This document shows, in pieces, positions 27,842 to 37,188 of a stretch of DNA of 64,000 bases (positions are counted from its first letter, which is position 1; each line of letters starts with the position of its first letter). The notes beneath the pieces are model-generated. The model saw only the letters and a list, made by a program, of their open reading frames with translations. It had not been told where the DNA came from and did no database searches. The stretch is taken from contig NZ_SMGP01000001.1 of assembly GCF_004339745.1 (NCBI RefSeq), forward strand, positions 62,001-126,000, given 5' to 3'. The DNA comes from Paraburkholderia sp. BL9I2N2 (GTDB taxonomy: Bacteria; Pseudomonadota; Gammaproteobacteria; Burkholderiales; Burkholderiaceae). The translations under genes were made by a program, and so were the position numbers.

Positions 27842-28642
27842 ATGTCGTCTCCGGCCAATGCAAACGTCCGTCTCGCGGACAACGTCTTCGCGCGCTATCC
27901 GAGCCTCGTCGACCGCACGGTGTTGATCACGGGTGGCGCGACCGGCATCGGCGCATCCTTCGTCGAGCACTTCGCGGCGCAAGGCGCTCGCGTCGCGTTC
28001 TTCGACATCGACGTGAGCGCCGGCGAAGCGCTCGCCGACGAACTCGGCGATTCGAAGCACAAACCGCTGTTCCTGCCGTGCGATCTGACCGACATCGACG
28101 CGCTGCAAAAAGCGATCGCCGACGTGAAGACCGCGCTCGGCCCGATCCAGGTGCTGGTGAACAACGCCGCGAACGACAAGCGCCACACAATCGGCGAAGT
28201 CACGCGCGAGTCGTTCGACGCGGGCATCGCGGTGAACATTCGGCACCAGTTCTTTGCTGCGCAAGCGGTGATGGAGGACATGAAAGCCGCCAACAGCGGC
28301 TCGATCATCAACCTCGGTTCGATCAGCTGGATGCTGAAGAACGGCGGCTATCCGGTCTATGTGATGTCGAAATCCGCGGTGCAGGGTTTGACGCGCGGTC
28401 TTGCGCGCGACCTCGGCCATTTCAATATCCGCGTCAATACGCTGGCGCCGGGGTGGGTGATGACCGAGAAGCAGAAGCGCTTGTGGCTCGACGACGCGGG
28501 CCGTCGTTCGATCAAGGAAGGGCAGTGCATCGACGCCGAGCTGGAACCGGCCGACCTCGCGCGCATGGCGCTCTTCCTTGCCGCCGACGACAGCCGGATG
28601 ATCACCGCGCAGGACATCATCGTCGACGGAGGCTGGGCGTGA
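27842..28642 (+). CDS. SDR-family sugar 1-dehydrogenase (arabinose/galactose type)
   Basis: 266-residue SDR. Cofactor loop ITGGATGIGASFVEHFA; Asp in FFDIDVSAGE suggests NAD; NNAANDKRH; catalytic Ser in NLGSISWML; Tyr/Lys in YPVYVMSKSAVQG. Set between araH and a lactonase gene (overlap of 4 bases), so it most likely makes the aldonolactone from L-arabinose and/or D-galactose. As I recall, equivalents in other Paraburkholderia act on both sugars; that is memory, not something visible here. The VYVMSK spacing differs slightly from the usual YxxxK start but Y and K are correctly placed. Confidence 0.88.
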   Translation: MSSPANANVRLADNVFARYPSLVDRTVLITGGATGIGASFVEHFAAQGARVAFFDIDVSAGEALADELGDSKHKPLFLPCDLTDIDALQKAIADVKTALGPIQVLVNNAANDKRHTIGEVTRESFDAGIAVNIRHQFFAAQAVMEDMKAANSGSIINLGSISWMLKNGGYPVYVMSKSAVQGLTRGLARDLGHFNIRVNTLAPGWVMTEKQKRLWLDDAGRRSIKEGQCIDAELEPADLARMALFLAADDSRMITAQDIIVDGGWA

Positions 28643-29541
28643 GTGCGAGCGGTTCATCCGGTACGGCCGCGCTGCTGCTCGATACGAAATGCACGCTCGG
28701 CGAAGGGGCGACATGGTGCGCGCAAAGCGGCCGTTTCTACTGGACGGATATCGAAGGCGCGCGCCTGTGGCGCTATGACCCGAGGGACGGTAGCACCATG
28801 TCCTGGCGTATGCCCGAGCGCCTCGCCACGTTCGCGCTGTGCGCGGATCCGCGTTACCTGCTGCTCGGCCTGGCCACGCATCTTGCCTTTTTCGAGCTGG
28901 CCACCGGCGAGACGCGGCGCATCATCGACGTCGAACCCGGTTTGAATACGCGCGTGAACGACGGCCGCTGCGACCGTCAGGGGCGCTTCGTGTTCGGCAC
29001 CAAAGATGAAGGCGCGCCGCTGCAGGCAATCGGCGGCTTCTACCGGCTCGATCACGATCTGTCGCTCGAGCGTTTGCCGTTGCCCGCGCCCGCGATCTCG
29101 AACAGCATCGCGTTCAGTCCCGACGGCACGACGATGTACTACTGCGATTCGCCCACGCGCGAAATCCGCGCGTGCGACTACCGCGCTGACGGCGGCATCG
29201 CCAACGACCGCCTGTTCACCCAGCTCACCGACGCCACCGGCGAACCCGACGGCTCGACCGTCGACCGCGACGGCGGCCTGTGGAACGCGCAATGGGGCGG
29301 CCGGCGAGTGGTGCGCTACGGCCCGGACGGCGTGGAAACGGAACGTGTCGACGTGCCGACCGCGCAGCCCAGTTGCGTCGCGCTAGGCGGCGCGCAACTC
29401 GGCACGCTGTACATCACGAGCGCACGCTGTGACCTCGATGCAGCGGCGCTTGCGGACGATACGCACGCCGGCGGCGTGTTCGTCGCCACGCCCGGACGGC
29501 AAGGTTTGCCGGAGCCGGTGTTCCAAGGCGCGCCAGCTTAG
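28639..29541 (+). CDS. SMP-30/gluconolactonase-family aldonolactonase
   Basis: 300-residue six-bladed beta-propeller lactonase that hydrolyses the aldono-1,4-lactone made by the upstream dehydrogenase. Metal-binding Glu in KCTLGEGATWC, VNDGRCDRQGRFVFGTKDE (Asn, Asp), ISNSIAFSPDGTTMYYCDS and EPDGSTVDRDGGLWNAQWGG are the SMP-30 blade motifs. GTG start overlaps the SDR stop by 4 bases. Likely L-arabinolactonase or galactonolactonase from context. Confidence 0.92.
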   Translation: MSASGSSGTAALLLDTKCTLGEGATWCAQSGRFYWTDIEGARLWRYDPRDGSTMSWRMPERLATFALCADPRYLLLGLATHLAFFELATGETRRIIDVEPGLNTRVNDGRCDRQGRFVFGTKDEGAPLQAIGGFYRLDHDLSLERLPLPAPAISNSIAFSPDGTTMYYCDSPTREIRACDYRADGGIANDRLFTQLTDATGEPDGSTVDRDGGLWNAQWGGRRVVRYGPDGVETERVDVPTAQPSCVALGGAQLGTLYITSARCDLDAAALADDTHAGGVFVATPGRQGLPEPVFQGAPA

Positions 29542-29552
29542 CGCAGAATGAC

Positions 29553-29574
29553 GCTGCCTCGCTCTCGAGGCAGC
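29553..29574 (+). terminator. Stem-loop after the lactonase gene
   Basis: Perfect 9-base inverted repeat (GCTGCCTCG and CGAGGCAGC, loop CTCT) 11 bases after the stop codon. No T-run follows, so it may be an attenuating or 3'-protecting hairpin rather than a full terminator. The remaining bases to 29755 hold no recognisable gene. Confidence 0.45.
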
Positions 29575-29767
29575 AATGAAGTAATGAAACGATAAAGCGC
29601 GGTCGGGCAGTGAGCCTGAAAGTGAATCGCAAGTTGATGGTGCAATCCCAGTGGCAGCAAATCGGCAGCATGCAGTTCGGACCCAGAGGCGACCAGTTTA
29701 AGAAAATCGCCCAACAGCATCCGTCAGCAATGACGGCAACGTCCCAAGCCTCTCGATGGAGCCAGAT

Positions 29768-30829
29768 ATGACTGTTGCGAATCTTGTTTCTTCCTCCCCT
29801 CAGACCTCACAGAGTCGACGCTCGCGACTCGCCGCGGCGGCCAATCCGGTGTTGCCGGGTCCCAGCACGTCGGCGGTTGCCGTCGGCGAAGCCAGCGCCG
29901 GCGATGTCGCGTGCATCACGCTCGCCAACGCGCATTTGCGTCTCGACGTCGCGCCGACGCTCGGCGGCGGCGTCACCCGTTTCGACTGGCGCAACGACGG
30001 CGCGCTCACGCCGATCTTCCGCCGCTGCCGCCACGTCGGCGCCGATACGCAACCGAACCAGTTGTCCTGTTATCCGCTCCTGCCGTATTCAAATCGCATC
30101 GGCGGCGGGGAGTTCAATGTGGCGGGACGGCGCGTCGAGGTGCCGCGCAATCGCGCCGACGAACCCTTGCCGATTCACGGCGACGGTTGGCAATCGGCCT
30201 GGCAGGTCGCGGAGTCGGATCGCGAAAATGTCCGCCTCACGCTCGATCGCCGCGACGGCAAGCCGTACACGTACCGCGCGACGCAAACCTATACGCTGGA
30301 CGGCCCGACGCTGGTCGTCACGCTCGAAATCGAAAATACCGGCCGCGAGGCGCTGCCTTTCGGGCTGGGCGTGCATCCCTTCTTCGTGCGCGACGCGGAC
30401 ACCGAGTTGTCCGCCGCGGCCGGCGGCCTGTGGCTCTCCGGCGACGACTGGTTGCCGGTGCGGCATGTGCAGGCGCCGCCTGCCTGGCAATTCGGCGTGG
30501 CGTATCCGCTGCCGGAAACCATCGTCAATCACGCCTTTACCGGCTGGAGTGGGCAAGCGGCGGTAGTGTGGCCGAAGCGCCGCCTGTCGCTGAACATTGC
30601 CGCCGATACCGACTACTACGTGCTGTACACGCCGCCCGGCGAAGACTTTTTCTGCTTCGAACCGGTGGATCATCCGATCAACGCGATGAACCTGGCCGGC
30701 GGCGCGAGCGAAAACGGCATGACCTTGCTAGGACGCGGCGAACGACTGACGCGCACGTTCCGCTTCACCGTCGAACGCACGGGTTTGCGCTCGATGCCGG
30801 GCGCGCGCGGCTCGAAGCGGCGGCAGTAG
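29768..30829 (+). CDS. Aldose 1-epimerase-family protein
   Basis: 353-residue galactose mutarotase-like protein. Visible motifs: [36 protein letters not shown] (the Asn-Arg of the active site), [12 protein letters not shown] (catalytic His), FGLGVHPFF (second His), and [11 protein letters not shown]. The GGAG at 29758-29761 favours the ATG at 29768 over the one at 29756. About 30 residues of low-complexity sequence precede the domain. It would interconvert anomers of the sugar before oxidation by the upstream SDR; this is context-based. Confidence 0.88.
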   Translation: MTVANLVSSSPQTSQSRRSRLAAAANPVLPGPSTSAVAVGEASAGDVACITLANAHLRLDVAPTLGGGVTRFDWRNDGALTPIFRRCRHVGADTQPNQLSCYPLLPYSNRIGGGEFNVAGRRVEVPRNRADEPLPIHGDGWQSAWQVAESDRENVRLTLDRRDGKPYTYRATQTYTLDGPTLVVTLEIENTGREALPFGLGVHPFFVRDADTELSAAAGGLWLSGDDWLPVRHVQAPPAWQFGVAYPLPETIVNHAFTGWSGQAAVVWPKRRLSLNIAADTDYYVLYTPPGEDFFCFEPVDHPINAMNLAGGASENGMTLLGRGERLTRTFRFTVERTGLRSMPGARGSKRRQ

Positions 30830-30865
30830 CGGGCGAAGGTGGCGCGGCCCGCCGCGCAGGACGGG

Positions 30866-30871
30866 TAAAAT
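30866..30871 (+). promoter_or_regulatory. Candidate -10 element for pyrF
   Basis: TAAAAT in GGGTAAAATACGCGCC, about 40 bases before the pyrF ATG. No clear -35 partner. Confidence 0.35.
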
Positions 30872-30911
30872 ACGCGCCTCTTTCGTTTTCCAGCTCGCCG
30901 CGAGACCCACC

Positions 30912-31727
30912 ATGTCCAACTTCATCCAGACACTCAACGACGCCTGGCGGCGCACCAACTCGCTGCTGTGCGTCGGCCTCGATCCCGAGCCGAGCAAATT
31001 CCCGGGCGCGCTCGCGGGCCGTCCCGAGGCGATCTTCGACTTCTGCCGCACGATCGTCGACGCAACCGCGCCGTATGCGTCGTCTTTCAAACCGCAGATT
31101 GCCTACTTCGCGGCACATCGCGCGGAAAACCAGCTTGAGCAGCTGATCGCCCACATTCATGCGAACCATCCGGGCCTGCCGGTGATTCTGGACGCGAAGC
31201 GCGGCGACATCGGCAGCACCGCCGAGCAATATGCGCGCGAGGCGTTCGAGCGTTATCAGGCGGACGCCGTGACGGTGAATCCCTACATGGGTTTCGACTC
31301 GATCCAGCCATATCTGGAGCACGCAGGCAAAGGCGTGATCGTGCTGTGCCGCACGTCGAACCCGGGCGGCTCCGACCTGCAATTCCTGGAGACGGGCGGC
31401 CGTCCGCTGTATCAGGTCGTTGCGCAATTGGCGGCGGAGAAATGGAATGCGAGCGGCCAGCTGAGTCTGGTGGTTGGCGCGACTTTCCCGAAAGAGATTG
31501 AAGTGGTGCGGGGGATCGTCGGCGATATGCCGCTGCTGATTCCGGGCATCGGCGCGCAAGGCGGCGATGTGGAAGCGACGGTCAACGCCGGCCGCACCGC
31601 GAACGGCATGGGCATGCTGATCAACTCGTCGCGGGCGATCATCTACGCGGGCAAGGGCGACGATTTCGCCGAAGCCGCGGCGAAGGCCGCGATGGAAACG
31701 CGGGATCGGATCAACGCGTTCCGGTAA
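30912..31727 (+). CDS. pyrF: Orotidine 5'-phosphate decarboxylase
   Basis: Last step of UMP synthesis. 271 residues, the longer type 2 (mycobacterial-like) branch. Start: [14 protein letters not shown]; catalytic Asp-Lys-x-x-Asp tetrad region [31 protein letters not shown]; phosphate-binding end [11 protein letters not shown]. Convergent with the cupin gene; single-gene unit. Confidence 0.96.
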   Translation: MSNFIQTLNDAWRRTNSLLCVGLDPEPSKFPGALAGRPEAIFDFCRTIVDATAPYASSFKPQIAYFAAHRAENQLEQLIAHIHANHPGLPVILDAKRGDIGSTAEQYAREAFERYQADAVTVNPYMGFDSIQPYLEHAGKGVIVLCRTSNPGGSDLQFLETGGRPLYQVVAQLAAEKWNASGQLSLVVGATFPKEIEVVRGIVGDMPLLIPGIGAQGGDVEATVNAGRTANGMGMLINSSRAIIYAGKGDDFAEAAAKAAMETRDRINAFR

Positions 31728-31761
31728 TCGCAGGCGGTCGTTGCTCGGGCGCGCGTGGAGT

Positions 31762-31853
31762 TCAGTTTGGCCTCAGCCGGTCGATCAACGCGGCATGCCG
31801 CGCTTTCAACACGTCGATATCCGCGAGATCGGCATAAAAGCGCGGGCAACCTT
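31762..31853 (-). pseudogene. 3' remnant of a second cupin (DUF985) gene
   Basis: Read on the minus strand this segment gives ADLADIDVLKARHAALIDRL and a stop, clearly related to the C terminus of the intact cupin next door (ELADVRALKARHPRHAALIERLGPS). DNA similarity is high and then ends abruptly near 31853. This looks like the tail of a tandem paralogue that has otherwise been lost, or a partial duplication. Confidence 0.6.
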
Positions 31854-31883
31854 CATTGAAGGCGGCCTATGAACGCATGGGAT

Positions 31884-32399
31884 TCAGCTTGGCCCCAGCC
31901 GCTCGATCAACGCCGCATGCCGCGGATGCCGCGCTTTCAACGCGCGGACATCCGCCAGTTCGAATTCGCTGAATTCAAAACCCGGCGCCACCGTGCAGCC
32001 CACCAGCGCGAAGGTCGCCGGATCGGCGCATTCCGCCGCGAACCACAGACCTGCAGGCACCACGGCCTGAAACACGGCATCCGCGTGCGTCAGCGCGTCG
32101 CCGAGCTTATGTGTCACCAATGCGCCCGTCTCGTCGAGCACATGGACGTTCAATGGTTCGCCCGCATAGAAATGCCAAACCTCGTCGGACTTGATCCGGT
32201 GCCACGCCGAATGCGCGCCGTCGCAGAGCAGGTAATAGATCGCCGTGGACGCAGAGCGCGTTTCCGCTGCGCTGTGGTCGCTGTCGCGGATCACGCGCTC
32301 CGCCGAGCGGTACGTCTCGCTGAAAAATCCGCCTTCGGGATGCGGTTTGAGATCGAGGCGGCGGATCAGTTCGTCTTTGACTGCGTGCGAATCAGGCAT
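31884..32399 (-). CDS. Cupin-domain protein, DUF985 family
   Basis: 171-residue single-domain cupin of unknown reaction. Family motifs: LDLKPHPEGGFFSETYRS near the N terminus, AIYYLLCDGAHSAWHRIKSDEVWHFYAGEPL (cupin motif 1 with the metal His/Glu), and VVPAGLWFAAE. A ribosome site GGAG precedes the ATG at 32399 by 5 bases; the frame runs further upstream but without support. Last gene of the thiL-pgpA-pncC-cupin strand run (23 bases after pncC). Confidence 0.88.
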   Translation of the reverse strand: MPDSHAVKDELIRRLDLKPHPEGGFFSETYRSAERVIRDSDHSAAETRSASTAIYYLLCDGAHSAWHRIKSDEVWHFYAGEPLNVHVLDETGALVTHKLGDALTHADAVFQAVVPAGLWFAAECADPATFALVGCTVAPGFEFSEFELADVRALKARHPRHAALIERLGPS

Positions 32400-32422
32400 C
32401 GGCTCTCCGCTTCGAACAAGGG

Positions 32423-32923
32423 TTAGTGCTCGCGTTCGTCGAGCAAGGCGAGGACGCCGCGCAATGCATGCGCGGCAGCCTGCACGCGGATCTTCTCGCG
32501 GTCGCCCTTGAAGATCTTCGTTTCCACCGACGTATGCAGCCGGTTGCTCCAACCGAACGAGACCATGCCGACCGGTTTGGTTTCGGTGCCGCCGCCCGGT
32601 CCGGCGACGCCAGTAATGGACAGCGAGACCTGCGCGCGGCTATTGCGCAGCGCGCCTTCGGCCATGGCGCGTGCCACTTGCTCGCTGACCGCGCCGTGCT
32701 TGTCGATCAGCTCGGCGGGCACGCCGATCATCTCGCTCTTCGCCTGATTCGAATACGTGACGAAGCCGCGCTCGAACCAGCCGCTGCTGCCGGAAATGTC
32801 GGTGATCGCGGTCGCTACCATGCCGCCCGTGCAGGACTCGGCCGTGACGAGCATGAGGCGCTCGTCGCGCAGACGGTTGCTCACGCGAATGGCGAGCTGG
32901 TGAACGACGGAATCGGTAGGCAT
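32423..32923 (-). CDS. pncC: Nicotinamide-nucleotide amidase (CinA C-terminal family)
   Basis: 166-residue stand-alone CinA-C domain that deamidates NMN to NaMN in NAD recycling. Signature: MLVTAESCTGGMVATAITDISGSSGWFERG with the catalytic Ser/Lys region, YSNQAKSEMIGV, and SITGVAGPGGGTETKPVGMV. Start at the ATG for MPTDSVVHQL. 67 bases after pgpA on the same strand. Confidence 0.93.
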   Translation of the reverse strand: MPTDSVVHQLAIRVSNRLRDERLMLVTAESCTGGMVATAITDISGSSGWFERGFVTYSNQAKSEMIGVPAELIDKHGAVSEQVARAMAEGALRNSRAQVSLSITGVAGPGGGTETKPVGMVSFGWSNRLHTSVETKIFKGDREKIRVQAAAHALRGVLALLDEREH

Positions 32924-32990
32924 GGCGTCAATCCGGAAAAACGGGGGCTGGCGGTGAATGCCCGGCGGCGCGGCAGCCGCCGGGCAGCAG

Positions 32991-33572
32991 TCAAACGGAC
33001 ATGCGCCAGAGTGCAATCACGAGCAGCGTGAAAAACGCGGCGACCAGGTCATCGAACATGATGCCAAAGCCACCTTTCAGACGACGATCGAAATAGCCGA
33101 TGGGTGGCGGCTTCACCATGTCGAAGAAGCGGAACACGAGGAACGCCCACAACTGCCCGGTCAGCGTGACCGGTGTGACCATTAGCAGCACCAGCCAGAA
33201 CGCGATGATTTCGTCCCACACGACCGGCGAAGGATCGTCGATGCCGAGCTTCTTCGCGGTGAATCCGCAAATCGCAATGCCGCCGAAGAAGCCGGCGACG
33301 ATCAGCAGGCCCCACTCGATTACGGTCAGATAACGGCTCAGAACGGCGAACGACGCCCACGCGAACAGCGTGCCGATCGTGCCCGGCGCGACCGGCGACA
33401 GGCCACTGCCGAACCCCAGCGACAGAATGTGCAGCGGATGCGACAGCATGAAGCGCGCGGTGGCGCGGCGCGGCTGACGGCCGGGCGGGCGCGGATCGGG
33501 CGCGCGCGGCGCCTGCGGCGGCTCGACGCTGATGAGTTTGTCGGCCGGGCCGAGCGGGGGATCAGTCTGCAT
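32991..33572 (-). CDS. pgpA: Phosphatidylglycerophosphatase A
   Basis: Inner-membrane phosphatase making phosphatidylglycerol from PGP. 193 residues with four hydrophobic segments. Motifs: LGFGSGLSPVAPGTIGTL and the active-site FTAKKLGIDDPSPVVWDEI, then PIGYFDRRLKGGFGIMFDD. About 45 residues of Pro/Arg-rich sequence precede the domain. The start overlaps the end of thiL by 11 bases, the classic thiL-pgpA pairing. Confidence 0.95.
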   Translation of the reverse strand: MQTDPPLGPADKLISVEPPQAPRAPDPRPPGRQPRRATARFMLSHPLHILSLGFGSGLSPVAPGTIGTLFAWASFAVLSRYLTVIEWGLLIVAGFFGGIAICGFTAKKLGIDDPSPVVWDEIIAFWLVLLMVTPVTLTGQLWAFLVFRFFDMVKPPPIGYFDRRLKGGFGIMFDDLVAAFFTLLVIALWRMSV

Positions 33573-34560
33573 GAAAGTGGTCGAAGCCTTGCAACGTCAG
33601 AGTAAGCGGCGCGCCGGCGGCATCGCGCCAGCCGATCGCCGGACGGTCGGCCGCCGATTCGAGAGCGCTTATTGTACCGATGCGGGTGAGCTGAATGCCC
33701 ACCTCCTGGCCGGCCTTTTCGACTGCGGCACGCACCGCGGGCGGCGCGGTGAAGCACAGCTCGTAGTCGTCGCCGCCGGCGAGCGTGCAGCGTCGCTGGA
33801 TCTCGGGCGCGAGGCGGCGCAGCGCGGCGGAACGGGGCACGGCGTCGACGTCGACCGTGGCACGCAAGTTCGAGCGTTCCAGAATGTGCAGCAGATCGCC
33901 CGCGAGACCGTCCGAGAGGTCGAGCGCCGCGTGGGCGATGCCGCGCAGCGCGAGCCCGAGCGCGACGCGCGGCTCCGGGCGGTCGAGGGCGCGACTAAAC
34001 GTCGCAGTGTCGCTGGCCTCGGCAGACCATTCGCCGCGCCGCACGCCGAGGCCGGCGCGCGCGTCGCCAAGCGTGCCGGAAATCCAGATGTCATCGCCCG
34101 GTTGCGCGGCGTCGCGGCGCAGCGCCGCGCGCGGCGGCACGCTGCCGAATACCGTGATGCACAGATTCAGCGGACCGCCGGTCGTGTCGCCGCCGATCAG
34201 CTCGCACCCGTAGCGTTCGGCCAGCGCGAAAAGCCCTTCGCTGAACGCGGCAAGCCAGGCTTCTTCGGCCTTCGGCAAGGAGAACGCCAGCGTGAACGCC
34301 TGCGGTTGCGCGCCCATCGCGGCGAGGTCCGACAAGTTCACGGCAAGGGCTTTGTGACCCAGCGCCTCGGGATCGACATCGGCGAAAAAGTGGCGGCCTT
34401 CCACCAGCATGTCCGTCGATATCGCCAGCATTTCGCCCGCGCGCGGGGCGAGCAGCGCACAGTCGTCGCCGATGCCGAGCGTGCCGCTCGCGGCGTCGGC
34501 GGGCCGGGCAGCGGCGCGGCGGGCAAAGAAACGATCGATCAGCGAAAACTCGGAGAGCAT
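33562..34560 (-). CDS. thiL: Thiamine-monophosphate kinase
   Basis: Makes thiamine diphosphate from thiamine monophosphate. 332 residues, AIR-synthetase-like fold: EFSLIDRFFA, GIGDDCALL, metal/phosphate motif STDMLVEGRHFFADVDPEALGHKALAVNLSDLAAMGAQP (in part) and GGDTTGGPLNLCITVFG; LDLSDGLAGDLLHIL and AGGDDYELCFTAPP close the enzyme. First gene of the minus-strand run thiL-pgpA-pncC-cupin; divergent from maeB. Confidence 0.96.
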   Translation of the reverse strand: MLSEFSLIDRFFARRAAARPADAASGTLGIGDDCALLAPRAGEMLAISTDMLVEGRHFFADVDPEALGHKALAVNLSDLAAMGAQPQAFTLAFSLPKAEEAWLAAFSEGLFALAERYGCELIGGDTTGGPLNLCITVFGSVPPRAALRRDAAQPGDDIWISGTLGDARAGLGVRRGEWSAEASDTATFSRALDRPEPRVALGLALRGIAHAALDLSDGLAGDLLHILERSNLRATVDVDAVPRSAALRRLAPEIQRRCTLAGGDDYELCFTAPPAVRAAVEKAGQEVGIQLTRIGTISALESAADRPAIGWRDAAGAPLTLTLQGFDHFHAD

Positions 34561-34812
34561 GGTGGCGAAGGGTGAACGATTAATTGTTGCGAATTGCGGC
34601 TAACGGCGCGCATTGTATGGAGTGGTCATCGGGTAAACATTCGATCGCCCGGCAACTCCGATTCGGGTCGCGTTGCGGCCACAGCGTGCCACGTCAGCCT
34701 TTCGCTATGTTTCTGTCGCGGCAGTTGTACCCGTATTGAAGGAATTGGGCCGCCAATTGGGGCTACAATGCCGTCGAACGTCTATTCTAATCCGCCCTTC
34801 GAAGCCCGCCTT

Positions 34813-37107
34813 ATGTCGACTCCCGTCAATAGCAAACTCCGCGAAGCCGCCCTCGATTACCACGAGTTCCCCACCCCGGGGAAGATCGCGATCGCCCCGA
34901 CCAAGCAGATGATCAACCAGCGCGACCTCGCGCTGGCGTACTCGCCTGGCGTCGCGTTCGCGTGCGAGGAAATCGTCGAGAACCCGTTGAACGCCGCGCG
35001 CTTCACCGCGCGCAGCAACCTGGTCGGCGTCGTCACGAACGGCACCGCGGTGCTGGGTCTGGGCAACATCGGCCCGCTCGCCTCGAAACCGGTCATGGAA
35101 GGCAAGGCCGTGCTGTTCAAGAAGTTCGCCGGCATCGACGTGTTCGATATCGAGCTGAACGAGTCCGACCCGCACAAGCTGGTCGACGTGATCGCGGCGC
35201 TGGAGCCGACCTTCGGCGGCATCAACCTCGAGGACATCAAGGCGCCGGACTGCTTCATCGTCGAACGCGAATGCCGCAAGCGCATGAAGATTCCGGTCTT
35301 CCACGACGACCAGCACGGTACGGCCATCGTCGTCGCGGCGGCCATCACCAACGGTCTGAAGGTGGTCGGCAAGGACATCAGGGAGGTCAAGCTGGTGTCC
35401 TCGGGCGCGGGCGCCGCAGCGCTGGCCTGTCTGGACCTGCTGGTCGACATCGGCCTGCCGCTCGAGAACATCACCGTCACCGATCTGGCCGGCGTGGTCT
35501 ACAAGGGCCGCGTCGAACTGATGGACCCGGACAAGGAGCGCTTCGCGCGTGAAACCGATGCCCGCACGCTGGCCGAAGCCATCGGCGGCGCGGACGTTTT
35601 CCTGGGGCTCTCGGCGGGCGGCGTGCTCAAGCAGGACATGGTCAGGCAGATGGCGGACAAGCCGCTGATTCTGGCGCTGGCCAATCCGACGCCGGAAATC
35701 CTGCCGGAACTGGCGCTGGAAGTGCGTCCGGACGCCGTGCTGTGCACCGGCCGCACCGACTACCCGAACCAGGTGAACAACGTGCTGGTGTTCCCGTTCC
35801 TGTTCCGCGGCGCGCTGGATGCGGGCGCGACCACGGTCACGCGGGAAATGGAAATCGCGGCGGTCAACGCGATCGCCGAACTCGCGCGCCAGGAGCAGAG
35901 CGACATCGTCGCGACGGCGTATGGCATTCAGGATCTCTCGTTCGGCCCGGAATACCTGATTCCGAAGCCGTTCGATCCGCGTCTGATCGTCAAGGTCGCG
36001 CCGGCCGTGGCGAAGGCCGCGATGGATTCGGGCGTCGCCGAGCGTCCGATCGAGGACATGGAAGCCTACGAACAGCATCTGCAGCAGTTCGTGTATCACA
36101 GCGGCACGACCATGAAGCCGATCTTCCAGCTCGCGCGTGGCGTCGAGCCGGAGAAGAAGCGCATCGTGTTCGCGGAAGGCGAAGAAGAGCGCGTGCTGCG
36201 CGCGATGCAGATCATCGTCGACGAGAAGCTCGCCAGGCCGATCCTGATCGGCCGGCCGGCGGTGATCGAGCAGCGCATTGCGCGCTACGGGCTGCGTCTG
36301 GTCGCGGGGCAGGACTACACGGTCGTGAACACCGACCACGACGAGCGCTATCGCGACTTCTGGCAGGAATATCACAAGATGATGTCGCGCAAGGGCATCA
36401 GCGCGCAGATGGCGAAGCTCGAAATGCGCCGCCGCACCACGCTGATCGGCGCGATGCTGGTGGAAAAGGGCGAAGCGGACGGCATGATCTGCGGCACGGT
36501 GTCGACCACGCATCGTCACCTGCACTTCATCGATCAGGTGATCGGCAAGAAGGAAGGCGCGAAGGTCTACGCGGCGATGAATGCGCTGGTGCTGCCGAAC
36601 CGGCAGATTTTCCTGGTGGATACGCACGTGAACGTCGATCCGACGCCGGAGCAACTGGCGGAAATCACGATCATGGCGGCTGAAGAAGTGCGCCGTTTCG
36701 GTATCGAACCGAAGATCGCGCTGCTGTCGCATTCGAACTTCGGCACGAGCAACGCGCCGACCGCGCAGAAGATGCGCGACACGCTGGCGATCCTGCGCGA
36801 GCGCGCACCGGACCTGCACGTGGACGGCGAAATGCACGGCGACATCGCGCTCGACGCGAATCTGCGCCGCGAGGTGATGCCCGACTCGACGCTCGAAGGC
36901 GACGCGAACCTGCTGGTGCTGCCGAACATCGACGCGGCCAACATCTCGTACAACCTGCTGAAGACGGCCGCGGGCAACAACATCGCGATTGGTCCGATGC
37001 TGCTGGGCGCGGCCAGGCCGGTGCACGTGCTGACGGCGTCGGCGACGGTGCGCCGGATCGTCAACATGACGGCGCTGCTGGTGGCGGATGTGATCGCGGC
37101 CCGTTAA
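34813..37107 (+). CDS. maeB: NADP-dependent malic enzyme (MaeB type)
   Basis: Oxidative decarboxylation of malate to pyruvate. 764 residues, the large hybrid form: an N-terminal malic enzyme (residues about 20-430; FPTPGKIAIAPTKQMINQRDLALAYSPGV in part, VFHDDQHGTAIVVAAAITNG, LSAGGVLKQDMV, ALANPTPEILPE) and a C-terminal phosphotransacetylase-like regulatory domain (about 440-764; FAEGEEERVLRAMQII, GTVSTTHRHLHFI, AAGNNIAIGPMLLG). I take the ATG for MSTPVNSKLREAAL; an ATG 45 bases upstream is possible. A TACAAT (34764-34769) lies 44 bases before the chosen start. Confidence 0.95.
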   Translation: MSTPVNSKLREAALDYHEFPTPGKIAIAPTKQMINQRDLALAYSPGVAFACEEIVENPLNAARFTARSNLVGVVTNGTAVLGLGNIGPLASKPVMEGKAVLFKKFAGIDVFDIELNESDPHKLVDVIAALEPTFGGINLEDIKAPDCFIVERECRKRMKIPVFHDDQHGTAIVVAAAITNGLKVVGKDIREVKLVSSGAGAAALACLDLLVDIGLPLENITVTDLAGVVYKGRVELMDPDKERFARETDARTLAEAIGGADVFLGLSAGGVLKQDMVRQMADKPLILALANPTPEILPELALEVRPDAVLCTGRTDYPNQVNNVLVFPFLFRGALDAGATTVTREMEIAAVNAIAELARQEQSDIVATAYGIQDLSFGPEYLIPKPFDPRLIVKVAPAVAKAAMDSGVAERPIEDMEAYEQHLQQFVYHSGTTMKPIFQLARGVEPEKKRIVFAEGEEERVLRAMQIIVDEKLARPILIGRPAVIEQRIARYGLRLVAGQDYTVVNTDHDERYRDFWQEYHKMMSRKGISAQMAKLEMRRRTTLIGAMLVEKGEADGMICGTVSTTHRHLHFIDQVIGKKEGAKVYAAMNALVLPNRQIFLVDTHVNVDPTPEQLAEITIMAAEEVRRFGIEPKIALLSHSNFGTSNAPTAQKMRDTLAILRERAPDLHVDGEMHGDIALDANLRREVMPDSTLEGDANLLVLPNIDAANISYNLLKTAAGNNIAIGPMLLGAARPVHVLTASATVRRIVNMTALLVADVIAAR

Positions 37108-37157
37108 TCCGCGATCCGGTCGAAGCATGGCGCCGGTTTGAAGACCGCGCGCCATGC

Positions 37158-37188
37158 AAAAAAAAGGCGCGCCCGCAACGGGCACGCC
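37158..37188 (-). terminator. Strong intrinsic terminator reading on the minus strand
   Basis: On the minus strand: 10-base stem GGCGTGCCCG/CGGGCGCGCC with one G-T pair, loop TTG, then eight T residues. It is the wrong way round for maeB, which ends 50 bases upstream on the plus strand with no T-run. It must serve a minus-strand transcript arising between here and about 37400. Confidence 0.8.

Noticed and set aside
31643..31849. 68-codon minus-strand frame between pyrF and the cupin gene
   Set aside because: Wrong frame relative to the cupin-like remnant, overlaps the end of pyrF, no support.
34705..37185. 826-codon minus-strand frame opposite maeB
   Set aside because: Arg/His/Gln-rich shadow typical of high-GC DNA; maeB on the other strand is unambiguous.
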